From an uncultured Clostridia bacterium (GTDB lineage: Bacteria > Bacillota > Clostridia > Oscillospirales > Ruminococcaceae), in assembly GCA_947427325.1 (NCBI GenBank), contig CANEHP010000034.1:1-15170 (forward strand): a stretch of 15,170 bases of DNA. The letters are read 5' to 3'. Numbering within the stretch: the first letter of the stretch is position 1; the number at the start of each line of letters is the position of its first letter. The notes below the pieces were generated by a model. The model was not told where the DNA came from. It worked only from the letters and a program-made list of their open reading frames with translations, and did not search any database. Shown here piece after piece: positions 6,243-12,376 of the stretch. The translations under genes and the position numbers were made by a program.

Positions 6243-7359
6243 CAATGCGGCGACTACCTATCCCAAGCCCCCCTCGGTGATAGGAAAGAACTCGTTCGCA
6301 TTAGTGAATTACGGCGCAAATCCCGGCAGGTCAGGGCACAAGCTGTCCATGGAAACGGCGGAGACAGTATATAAAGCACGGCAGCTCTGCGGAGACTTTT
6401 TCGGTGCAAAAACGGAAAACGTCTGCTTTATGCTTAACTGCACAGAGGCTCTTAACACCGCAATCAAGGGAATAGCGGAAAAAAACTGCCACTTTGTATG
6501 CAGCGATTTGGAGCATAACGCTGTATTAAGACCTCTTACGGCGCTGAACAAAACTTACGGCGCAGATTTTTCGGTTGCAAGGGTAACGGATAATGACGAA
6601 GAAACCCTTATGAACTTTAACAGGCTTATAAACTCAAGGACAAAAGCCGTAGTATGTACAAGCGCAAGCAATGTTACGGGAAAAATACTGCCCTATAAAA
6701 GAATAGCCGCCCTTTGCAAAAAAAGAGGGATCTGCTTTATTTTAGACGCAGCGCAGGGAGCGGGAGTGCTGCCTATCAGCCTTAACGACGGAATAAATAT
6801 TATCTGCGCCGCAGGTCACAAAGGCTTGTACGGTCCTATGGGCACCGGGCTTATGATAACCGACGGAAAATACCGCCTTAATACCCTTATAGAAGGCGGC
6901 ACAGGCAGCGCTTCAACAGATCCCGTACAGCCTGAATTTCTCCCCGATCGCTTTGAAAGCGGAACAATCAACACGGCAGGAGTAATCGCCTTGGGAGAGG
7001 GAGTAAAATTTGTTACGGAAAAAACCATATCTGCCGTTTATGAGCATGAATGGCGGCTTTGCAATTATGCTTACGGCGAATTGAGAAAAATAAGAGGCGT
7101 TATTCTTTACGGCGGCTTTTCAAGAAAAAACGCTCCTCTTTTTTCCTTTAATATAAGGGGAAAAGGCTCGGAACAAACAGCCGCATTGTTAAGCGACAGG
7201 GGCTTTTGCCTAAGGGGCGGATTTCACTGCGCCTACCTTGCCCACAAAAAGCTCGGTACATTGAATACGGGAACGGTAAGGTTCGCCCCGTCGGTGTTTA
7301 CGGAAAAAAGGGAAGTAAAAGCTTTTATTTCCGCTGTGAGAAAGATTGCGGCAGGGTGA
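6229..7359 (+). CDS. Cysteine desulfurase-like class V aminotransferase (PLP enzyme)
   Basis: This 376-residue fold-type I PLP enzyme begins MVYLDNAATTYPKP, a typical class V start. Visible active-site features are H96 in SDLEHNA (stacks on the PLP ring), D173 in FILDAAQGAG (binds the pyridine N), K198 in AAGHKGLYGP (Schiff base) and C334 in LRGGFHCA (persulfide-forming Cys of the SufS/CsdA type). It would release sulfur (or selenium) from cysteine or selenocysteine to give alanine and a Cys-bound persulfide. The RGGFHCA ending and small size fit the clostridial desulfurase subfamily found beside DUF3343 proteins rather than the NifS/IscS housekeeping type. The start overlaps the upstream gene by 14 bp. 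No SufU, SufBCD or selD is present in the window, so it is probably not the main Fe-S cluster enzyme. The selenium role is inference. Confidence 0.9.
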   Translation: MVYLDNAATTYPKPPSVIGKNSFALVNYGANPGRSGHKLSMETAETVYKARQLCGDFFGAKTENVCFMLNCTEALNTAIKGIAEKNCHFVCSDLEHNAVLRPLTALNKTYGADFSVARVTDNDEETLMNFNRLINSRTKAVVCTSASNVTGKILPYKRIAALCKKRGICFILDAAQGAGVLPISLNDGINIICAAGHKGLYGPMGTGLMITDGKYRLNTLIEGGTGSASTDPVQPEFLPDRFESGTINTAGVIALGEGVKFVTEKTISAVYEHEWRLCNYAYGELRKIRGVILYGGFSRKNAPLFSFNIRGKGSEQTAALLSDRGFCLRGGFHCAYLAHKKLGTLNTGTVRFAPSVFTEKREVKAFISAVRKIAAG

Positions 7360-7379
7360 AATTTTTGAGTGCTTTAATC

Positions 7380-7422
7380 GCCGCCGATGTTTCCTGCAAG
7401 AAAATGCGGGAACATCGGCGGC
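7380..7422 (+). terminator. Strong GC-rich hairpin after the desulfurase gene (no T-run)
   Basis: Arms GCCGCCGATGTTTCC (7380-7394) and GGGAACATCGGCGGC (7408-7422) pair over 15 bp with one G-U, and GCA/TGC extends the stem into the loop. No T-run follows, so it may stabilise the 3' end rather than terminate. Confidence 0.5.
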
Positions 7423-7433
7423 AATAGTATAAG

Positions 7434-7502
7434 CGCAGCACCGCATTGCCTAAAAAAGAACGGGACAAAAGGCTGTTACATCGGTGCTGCGATAATTTTT
7501 TT
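7434..7502 (+). terminator. Terminator-like hairpin with T-run
   Basis: CGCAGCACCG (7434-7443) pairs with CGGTGCTGCG (7482-7491) and seven T follow at 7496-7502. The 38-nt loop is long for a classical terminator. Confidence 0.5.
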
Positions 7503-7511
7503 CAGATTATC

Positions 7512-7523
7512 AGAACTTGTTCT
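7512..7523. repeat. Solo copy of the near-palindrome AGAACTTGTTCT
   Basis: The same 12-mer forms the tip of the 167-bp elements at 3297-3463 and 15125-15170 and recurs at 14284-14295. Here it stands between two hairpins without the rest of the element. Confidence 0.6.
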
Positions 7524-7525
7524 CA

Positions 7526-7574
7526 GATATCCCCCGCCTTTTGTCACGCAAAAAGACGGGGGATATCGGTTTTT
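7526..7574 (+). terminator. Rho-independent terminator of the DUF3343-desulfurase operon
   Basis: GATATCCCCCG (7526-7536) pairs perfectly with CGGGGGATATC (7557-7567). After one mismatch the stem continues CTTTT/AAAAG, and GG plus five T follow (7570-7574). It lies between convergent genes; the T-run side favours the plus strand. Confidence 0.75.
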
Positions 7575-7581
7575 ATTAAAA

Positions 7582-8505
7582 TTATTTATCCTTTTCCTTA
7601 TCCTTGCCTTTATCCTCGGAATCAATCCTGAATGCAATAAGCCTGCTTATGCAGTTATCGCTTACCTCCGTTACCACAAAGCGGATATCCTCATAATCGG
7701 TATGAGGCGTTTTTTCGGTATCCTCAGGAATATAGCCCAGCAAATCGGTAACAAATCCCGCAATGGTATCGTAATCGTGATCCTCGGGCAGCTCGTAGCC
7801 GAAAAGCTCCAAAACATCGTCGGGATCGCAGTCGCCCTCTATCTGATACTTTTCTTTGCCGATCTTCTTTATGCTGGCTTCCTCATCGTCATATTCGTCC
7901 TGAATGTTGCCCATTACAGACTCAATTAAATCCTCAACGGTAACAATTCCCGCTGTGCCGCCGTATTCGTCTATTACCACAGCCATTCCCGACTTATTTT
8001 CGGTAAGCTGCTTAAATGCATCGTCGCAGGGACAGCTTTCGGGTATAAATGAAGTCTCCCTTACAAAATCGTTTGCCGTATACTTTTCGGGATTTTCTTT
8101 TCCTATAAGACAAAGCAGATCCTTAACTAAAATAATTCCGACAATGTTATCTATGCTTTCACGGTACACGGGTATTCTTGAAAAGCCCTCCTCAAGAGCA
8201 AGATACACAATATCGTCTGTTTTCACACTTTCCTCCACCGCAGCAATGTTAACCCGGTGGGTCATTACATCGGATATTTTCAAATCGCCGAACTCAAAAA
8301 TATTGTTGATCATTTCAACGGAAGAGGTTTCAATTTCTCCGTTTTCCGCTCCTGCGTCCACCAATGACATAATCTCGTCCTCGGTAGCGGTTTTGTAATT
8401 ATCTCCCAAAGCCTTTTTTAACAGTGCGTTAAGTCCTCTTTCCATAAGTACAAGAGGGTAAAGCAGGTAATATGCAGGTTTTCGTTTTCGCCCGTCTGCG
8501 TCCAT
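7582..8505 (-). CDS. CorC/HlyC family CBS-domain protein lacking the DUF21 membrane domain
   Basis: This 307-residue protein has a CBS pair (about 76-135 and 141-200, with FSRIPVYRESIDNIVGIILVKD and AVVIDEYGGTAGIVTVEDL) and a C-terminal CorC_HlyC domain (about 215-293, ending DCDPDDVLELFGYELPEDHDYDTIAGFV). Most Gram-positive homologues carry about 180 residues of DUF21/CNNM membrane domain in front. Here only a short hydrophobic/amphipathic helix (residues 11-33) remains, as in the E. coli CorC form. GGAAAGGAAAC 5 nt before ATG 8505 and a promoter right upstream show that the short form is the intended product. Family members are linked to magnesium/cobalt efflux or, for CorC, to ribosome and stress functions; the role here is not settled. 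The C-terminus is a charged Lys/Asp/Glu tail. Confidence 0.88.
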   Translation of the reverse strand: MDADGRKRKPAYYLLYPLVLMERGLNALLKKALGDNYKTATEDEIMSLVDAGAENGEIETSSVEMINNIFEFGDLKISDVMTHRVNIAAVEESVKTDDIVYLALEEGFSRIPVYRESIDNIVGIILVKDLLCLIGKENPEKYTANDFVRETSFIPESCPCDDAFKQLTENKSGMAVVIDEYGGTAGIVTVEDLIESVMGNIQDEYDDEEASIKKIGKEKYQIEGDCDPDDVLELFGYELPEDHDYDTIAGFVTDLLGYIPEDTEKTPHTDYEDIRFVVTEVSDNCISRLIAFRIDSEDKGKDKEKDK

Positions 8506-8537
8506 TTTTGTTTCCTTTCCGATTTTTTGTTTTTTTC

Positions 8538-8566
8538 AATATAGCACATTTCTATGAAAAATTCAA
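8538..8566 (-). promoter_or_regulatory. Promoter of the CorC-like gene
   Basis: On the minus strand TTGAAT (8561-8566), a 17-bp spacer and TATATT (8538-8543) preceded by TGC (extended -10) are present. Start near 8531 gives a 26-nt leader. The -35 box lies within a few bases of the end of the repeat at 8569-8840. Confidence 0.7.
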
Positions 8567-8568
8567 GG

Positions 8569-8840
8569 GGGCGGCTTTGTAAAAAATCAGCTTATACTAT
8601 TTCCTATGACAGTTGACAGTTAAAGGTTGACAGTTGACAGTTGTTGAAGATTGAAAGTTGACAGTTAAGATGTCGGCTTCGCCGGCAGATTTGAAATTTT
8701 TCGTTTCCGCCGACATTTCAAGCCGTTTCTTTGAAAAAATGCCGCATTCACATAAGCGATAAGACCGACTAATGAGAAATTTTAAATCGGCGAAGCCGTT
8801 CCGCAACCGTCAATTATCAGCTGTCAACAGTCAATTTCTA
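8569..8840 (-). repeat. MITE-like repeat, copy B (opposite orientation to copy A)
   Basis: This region shares two conserved blocks with the element at 629-862 but inverted (8779-8802 and 8681-8732), and both ends carry runs of GTTGACAGT or its complement (8609-8666 and 8805-8835). The edge GGCTTTGTAAAAAATCAG resembles copy A's end GGGGCTGTAAAAAATTGA. Between the blocks the two copies have diverged. It fills the 367-bp gap between the CorC-like gene and tldE; no gene is visible in it. Confidence 0.65.
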
Positions 8841-8872
8841 TGCAAACAGGTTCTCGGCTGCCAAAAAGGCGA

Positions 8873-10144
8873 TCAAACGCTGCCCGCAACGGCAACGTTT
8901 TCAATTCTCACCGCCAAAGGACCTGCATAACGGCTGTCCTCATACTGCTCCTCGGAGAACACAAAATTTGTGTGCGCCTTGGTGATAATGCCGTTAATCG
9001 AACCGCCTGTTACCTTGGTTATTTTTTCGCCGTCAAAGAGATAGGCTAAGCGGATCTCGCCGCCGAAATGCCCCGTAAAATCGTCCATCTGGAAATCGGA
9101 AAACTTTACCGCCTGTAAATAAGGCTTTTTCTTCATATTCTCAAGGCTTTCGGCGCCTGCCTCCAGCTTGATTTTTTCGTAAAATCCCGTAGGCTTTATT
9201 CCCAAATACTGAGCGAATCGGTTTCCGCCGTGAATTGCCCTTAACTCGCCGTTTTGAACAAGCCTTAAGTCCTCCATTTTCGTTCCCTCTTCGCTGTAGG
9301 GCTGTGTGGCAAGACAGGTAATGTTGAGCTTTTCGCCCTTTACATCCTCCCCCTGCGTCTTTGTTCCTACCGCATAATCGGAATAGTGAGCGTAGATGTA
9401 AGCGGCGTTGGACTTGTTGGTGTAGTAGCTTAACACAGTGGCAAGCTCGCTGCCACTGAGGATTATATCATAGTTTCCGCTTTCAAGGCAGCGTTTTGCA
9501 ACGGATCTGTCCTTTGCCGCCCTAATACCCTCAGCCGCCTTTTCAGCCAGCGCCTTTTCGTTTACATTGTCATAATCAAAGCTGTAATGCAGCTCTACAT
9601 CTTCCTCTGTTTTGCATTGGGTTACAAACTCGCCGTTAAGGTTAAATTTATTAAAGGAAACATCTATGCCGTCGGAATTTACTATACGGGTGGCATTGTT
9701 TACCGCAAAAAGCTCGGCGGAATTTATAAAGGCTTCCTTATCGTTATCCACAGAGAACAACGCCCTTGCCATGGTCTGAACCGCTTCCTCGGTGGATCTG
9801 TGCTCGACGGAATTGTCAACTATCGCCCTGCCGTCGCCCCGAACCAATTCAAAAAAGGGATTTGCCGCAAATTGAGCGGCAAAGTAGGTTTCCTTCAGCT
9901 TTGCTTTAATTTCTTCATCGGACATGGAAGGAAAAATTCCCGCTCCCGCACTGCCCCTGAGCTTTATTCCGTCCCTTTCGATATCTCGGTACACTATTAC
10001 GTTATAATCGGTAACATTTTTACTGCGGCGAACGTCAAGCTTTTTCCCGATAAAAAATAATTCGCTGCTGCTTTTTTCCGTTTTGGTGATAAGAAATTTT
10101 TCAATGCCCTCGCTGTTCAATATATTGATTATTTTATTTATCAT
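8873..10144 (-). CDS. tldE: TldE/PmbA, non-catalytic partner of the TldD/TldE protease
   Basis: This 423-residue TldD/PmbA-fold protein lacks the HExxxH zinc motif, as expected for TldE. The C-terminal GGEIRLAYLFDGEKITKVTG (361-380) followed by GSINGII is characteristic of the PmbA branch. In E. coli TldD and TldE form a heterodimeric zinc metallopeptidase that degrades unfolded peptides and trims microcin B17; TldE shapes the chamber and is catalytically silent. It lies 14 bp after the tldD stop with TGGGGGTAAT upstream of ATG 10144, so the two are one transcription unit and probably made together. No RiPP precursor or modification enzyme is close by, which favours a general peptidase role. 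Length is close to the family norm of about 450. Confidence 0.9.
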   Translation of the reverse strand: MINKIINILNSEGIEKFLITKTEKSSSELFFIGKKLDVRRSKNVTDYNVIVYRDIERDGIKLRGSAGAGIFPSMSDEEIKAKLKETYFAAQFAANPFFELVRGDGRAIVDNSVEHRSTEEAVQTMARALFSVDNDKEAFINSAELFAVNNATRIVNSDGIDVSFNKFNLNGEFVTQCKTEEDVELHYSFDYDNVNEKALAEKAAEGIRAAKDRSVAKRCLESGNYDIILSGSELATVLSYYTNKSNAAYIYAHYSDYAVGTKTQGEDVKGEKLNITCLATQPYSEEGTKMEDLRLVQNGELRAIHGGNRFAQYLGIKPTGFYEKIKLEAGAESLENMKKKPYLQAVKFSDFQMDDFTGHFGGEIRLAYLFDGEKITKVTGGSINGIITKAHTNFVFSEEQYEDSRYAGPLAVRIENVAVAGSV

Positions 10145-10158
10145 AATATTACCCCCAA

Positions 10159-11565
10159 TCAGCCCAAAGAAATTTTTGCCTTAATATAAGGACCGCCGTC
10201 CGATACCTTGACCCATTCCTTATAGCCCTTGCCGCACATACCTCCGCCGCTCAGCTCGGAGGTTTTGCTCATCATGGTGATGGATTTAAGCAAATCGGGA
10301 ACATAGCCTGTCATAACAATAGGCGCAAATACCTTTCCCGTAAGCTTTCCGTCCTTTATCTCCTTTGCCATGCTCACCATCATCTGAATGCCCCAGTTTT
10401 TGGGATCTTCCATGCCGCTGCTGGGAGTGGAAAGAAGAAAACCGTCCTTTACGGAGGCTATCATATCCTCGACCTCGTCGTTTCCGCCGAGAAAATAGGT
10501 GTTTGTCATTCTGGTGTAGGCTTTTCTTTCATAGCTTTCTCTTCTGCCGTTGCCTGTGGATTTTGTACCCAGCCACAGTGCGCTTTTTGCGTCGCAGAAG
10601 CCGCCCTTTAAAATACCCTTGTCTATTACAAGGGTATCGTGAGCCTCCTCGCCCTCGTCGTCAAAGAAATAGGTCGCAGTCTGATTTACCGCACAGGGGC
10701 TGTCGTGCATTGTAACAAGGGGAGAAGCCACCTGTTTGCCGATATAGCTTTTTGCCAAGGCTCTGTCCTTTGCGAACATATCCATCTCAACGCCGTGTCC
10801 GAAGGCTTCGTGAACGATCATTCCCGTAACCTCGGGCTCGCAGATGCACTCATACTCGCCGGGAGCAATAGGCTCTGCGGTAAGCATTTCCAAGGCATTA
10901 TCAACAGCTTCGTCCAAGCCGCCCTCAAGCCGCTCTAAAACCTCCGCTCCCCCCGAAACGGAATAGCCCTTATAGGACTGCTGGATGTTGTCGCCGTCCT
11001 TTCCGACTGCCGCCAGCACAGAGGTCGCCCACATTACATTCTGAGTCAGATCCCTGTTTCTGCTGATAAAAATGTTGGAGAATTTTCGGTATTCAAAACC
11101 GCAAATGCAGTCGATGATTTTTTCGTCCTTAGCAATTCCCTTTTCTCTTATACCCGTAAGCTTGCCGATAATTTTTTCCGCACCCACATCCTTGGGATCT
11201 GTCTCATACTCGGTGGATTTATCAAAGGTTAAGGGCTTATCCTCGGGAATACCGATATTTTCGCCCCGATAAAGCTTAACGGCTTCATCGACCTTTTTAA
11301 CGATTTCGGGAATTAACCCCTCGCTTAATTCGTTAAAGGAATATTCCGCCTGTCCGCTTTTGTCAAATATGCGGATAACAAAGCCCCTTTTGTTATAAAG
11401 AGCATTGGGAGTTATATTCGCGCCTGTGGAGGATATGCGGTAAGAGCAGCTGTCGCTGTCAACTCCCAAAAGAGAGCAGTAATCGTATTTATCACACAAA
11501 AGCTGCACCAATTTTTTTGCGGTGGGTCTGAGGTTTTCCAGATACTCGCTTTTTTTAACTTGCAT
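10159..11565 (-). CDS. tldD: TldD zinc metalloprotease
   Basis: This 468-residue protein carries the TldD signature HEAFGH (252-257; zinc ligands H252 and H257, catalytic E253) in TGMIVHEAFGHGVEMD. The C-terminal GGGMCGKGYKEWVKVSDGGP (440-459) supplies the third, cysteine zinc ligand, C444. Together with TldE it would form the heterodimeric protease. The N-terminal 230 residues form the usual substrate-holding domain. GAAAGGAAAAAAAT precedes ATG 11565, and a consensus-like promoter sits about 40 bp further upstream. It is the first gene of the tldD-tldE operon, divergent from the ECF sigma gene. All catalytic residues are present. Confidence 0.93.
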   Translation of the reverse strand: MQVKKSEYLENLRPTAKKLVQLLCDKYDYCSLLGVDSDSCSYRISSTGANITPNALYNKRGFVIRIFDKSGQAEYSFNELSEGLIPEIVKKVDEAVKLYRGENIGIPEDKPLTFDKSTEYETDPKDVGAEKIIGKLTGIREKGIAKDEKIIDCICGFEYRKFSNIFISRNRDLTQNVMWATSVLAAVGKDGDNIQQSYKGYSVSGGAEVLERLEGGLDEAVDNALEMLTAEPIAPGEYECICEPEVTGMIVHEAFGHGVEMDMFAKDRALAKSYIGKQVASPLVTMHDSPCAVNQTATYFFDDEGEEAHDTLVIDKGILKGGFCDAKSALWLGTKSTGNGRRESYERKAYTRMTNTYFLGGNDEVEDMIASVKDGFLLSTPSSGMEDPKNWGIQMMVSMAKEIKDGKLTGKVFAPIVMTGYVPDLLKSITMMSKTSELSGGGMCGKGYKEWVKVSDGGPYIKAKISLG

Positions 11566-11610
11566 ATTTTTTTCCTTTCTTGTTTTCTTAACAGAAATGC
11601 CTGTTTTTAC

Positions 11611-11639
11611 ATTATACCGCTTTTTTGAGGTTTTGTCTA
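11611..11639 (-). promoter_or_regulatory. Promoter of tldD-tldE
   Basis: On the minus strand TAGACA (11634-11639), a 17-bp spacer and a perfect TATAAT (11611-11616) are present. The start is expected near 11604, about 39 nt before the tldD ATG. Confidence 0.75.
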
Positions 11640-11660
11640 TAGAAAACGCTGTACAAGAGG

Positions 11661-11689
11661 TTGATTTTCCTTAATAAATTTGCTACAAT
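11661..11689 (+). promoter_or_regulatory. Promoter of the ECF sigma/anti-sigma operon
   Basis: TTGATT (11661-11666), a 17-bp spacer and TACAAT (11684-11689) preceded by TGC (extended -10) fit sigma-A, not an autoregulated ECF promoter. It is back to back with the tldD promoter, with 21 bp between the two -35 boxes. A 14-bp perfect palindrome of T6A6 type (11703-11716) lies just downstream, in the leader of about 120 nt. Confidence 0.6.
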
Positions 11690-11754
11690 CTGTTAAGAGA
11701 CGCTTTTTTAAAAAAGTTTTGTTAAGTTTTAAAGTATATGTCGTCTTATATGGT

Positions 11755-11802
11755 AACGGGTGTGACAACGAGTATAGTAACGAGTGTGGTAACGGAAAGA
11801 AT
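11755..11802 (+). repeat. 12-bp tandem repeats in the sigma gene leader
   Basis: Three clear units, AACGGGTGTGAC (11755-11766), AACGAGTATAGT (11767-11778) and AACGAGTGTGGT (11779-11790), are followed by a decayed fourth (AACGGAAAGAAT). The frame is open here and would read a Thr/Val-rich repeat, but the better start lies downstream at 11819, so I take it as leader. Confidence 0.6.
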
Positions 11803-11818
11803 GATCGGGGGTGATAAG

Positions 11819-12376
11819 GTGGAGGACGAAGAGATTGTTGCAATGTTTTTTCAGCGCAGCGAATCGGCTTTAAAGGCCGTTTCTCAAAAATACGGCGGAC
11901 TTTGCTACACCGTCAGCGACAATATTCTGCATAACGCCGAGGACGCAAAGGAATGCGTCAACGATACCATGCTTAAGGCATGGAACACCATTCCGCCTCA
12001 AAAGCCCAAGAGCCTTTCCGCCTATCTTGCCAAAATCGCAAGGAATCTTGCTTTGGACAAGTATCGCTTTTATCACCGAAAAAAGCGCAGCTGCTTCACC
12101 GAGATCTTAGAGGAGGCTGAGGAGGTTTTTATAAGCGAGGATACCGTAGAGCAGGAGGCTTACCGAAAGGAAATCGTTAACGCAATAAACAAATTTTTAG
12201 GCAGGCTGTCCGATAAAAAAAGACGTATTTTTTTGGGCAGATATTGGTTTTGCGAAAGCATAAGCGATTTGGCAAAGAAATATAAAAGCAGCGAAGGCGC
12301 AGTTGCCGTTACGCTGTCGCGCACACGCAGGGAGCTTAAGGATTATTTAAGGAAAGAGGGCTTTGACATTGGCTGA
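11819..12376 (+). CDS. ECF-type RNA polymerase sigma factor (sigma-70 family)
   Basis: The protein has 185 residues from GTG 11819. Region 2 spans about residues 15-90 (ALKAVSQKYGGLCYTVSDNI, then AEDAKECVNDTMLKAWNTIP and SLSAYLAKIARNLALDKYR). Region 4 spans about 125-178 (LGRLSDKKRRIFLGRYWF, then the helix-turn-helix SISDLAKKYKSSEGAVAVTL and SRTRRELKDYL). There is no region 1 or 3, as in ECF sigma factors. The open frame extends up to ATG 11738, but GGGGGTGAT (11809-11817 region) five bases before GTG 11819 and the domain boundary favour the GTG start; the upstream extension would be repeat-derived. The gene overlaps the following membrane protein gene, the usual sigma/anti-sigma layout. The regulon is not deducible; no matching ECF promoter was found in front of its own operon. 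Confidence 0.88.
   Translation: MEDEEIVAMFFQRSESALKAVSQKYGGLCYTVSDNILHNAEDAKECVNDTMLKAWNTIPPQKPKSLSAYLAKIARNLALDKYRFYHRKKRSCFTEILEEAEEVFISEDTVEQEAYRKEIVNAINKFLGRLSDKKRRIFLGRYWFCESISDLAKKYKSSEGAVAVTLSRTRRELKDYLRKEGFDIG

Noticed and set aside
9587..10060. 157-codon plus-strand frame opposite tldE
   Set aside because: Shadow of the tldE coding sequence; no ribosome binding site or recognisable domain.
8873..11565. TldD/TldE as part of a RiPP biosynthesis cluster
   Set aside because: No precursor peptide, cyclodehydratase, radical SAM enzyme or exporter is seen within the window; a general peptidase role is the simpler reading.
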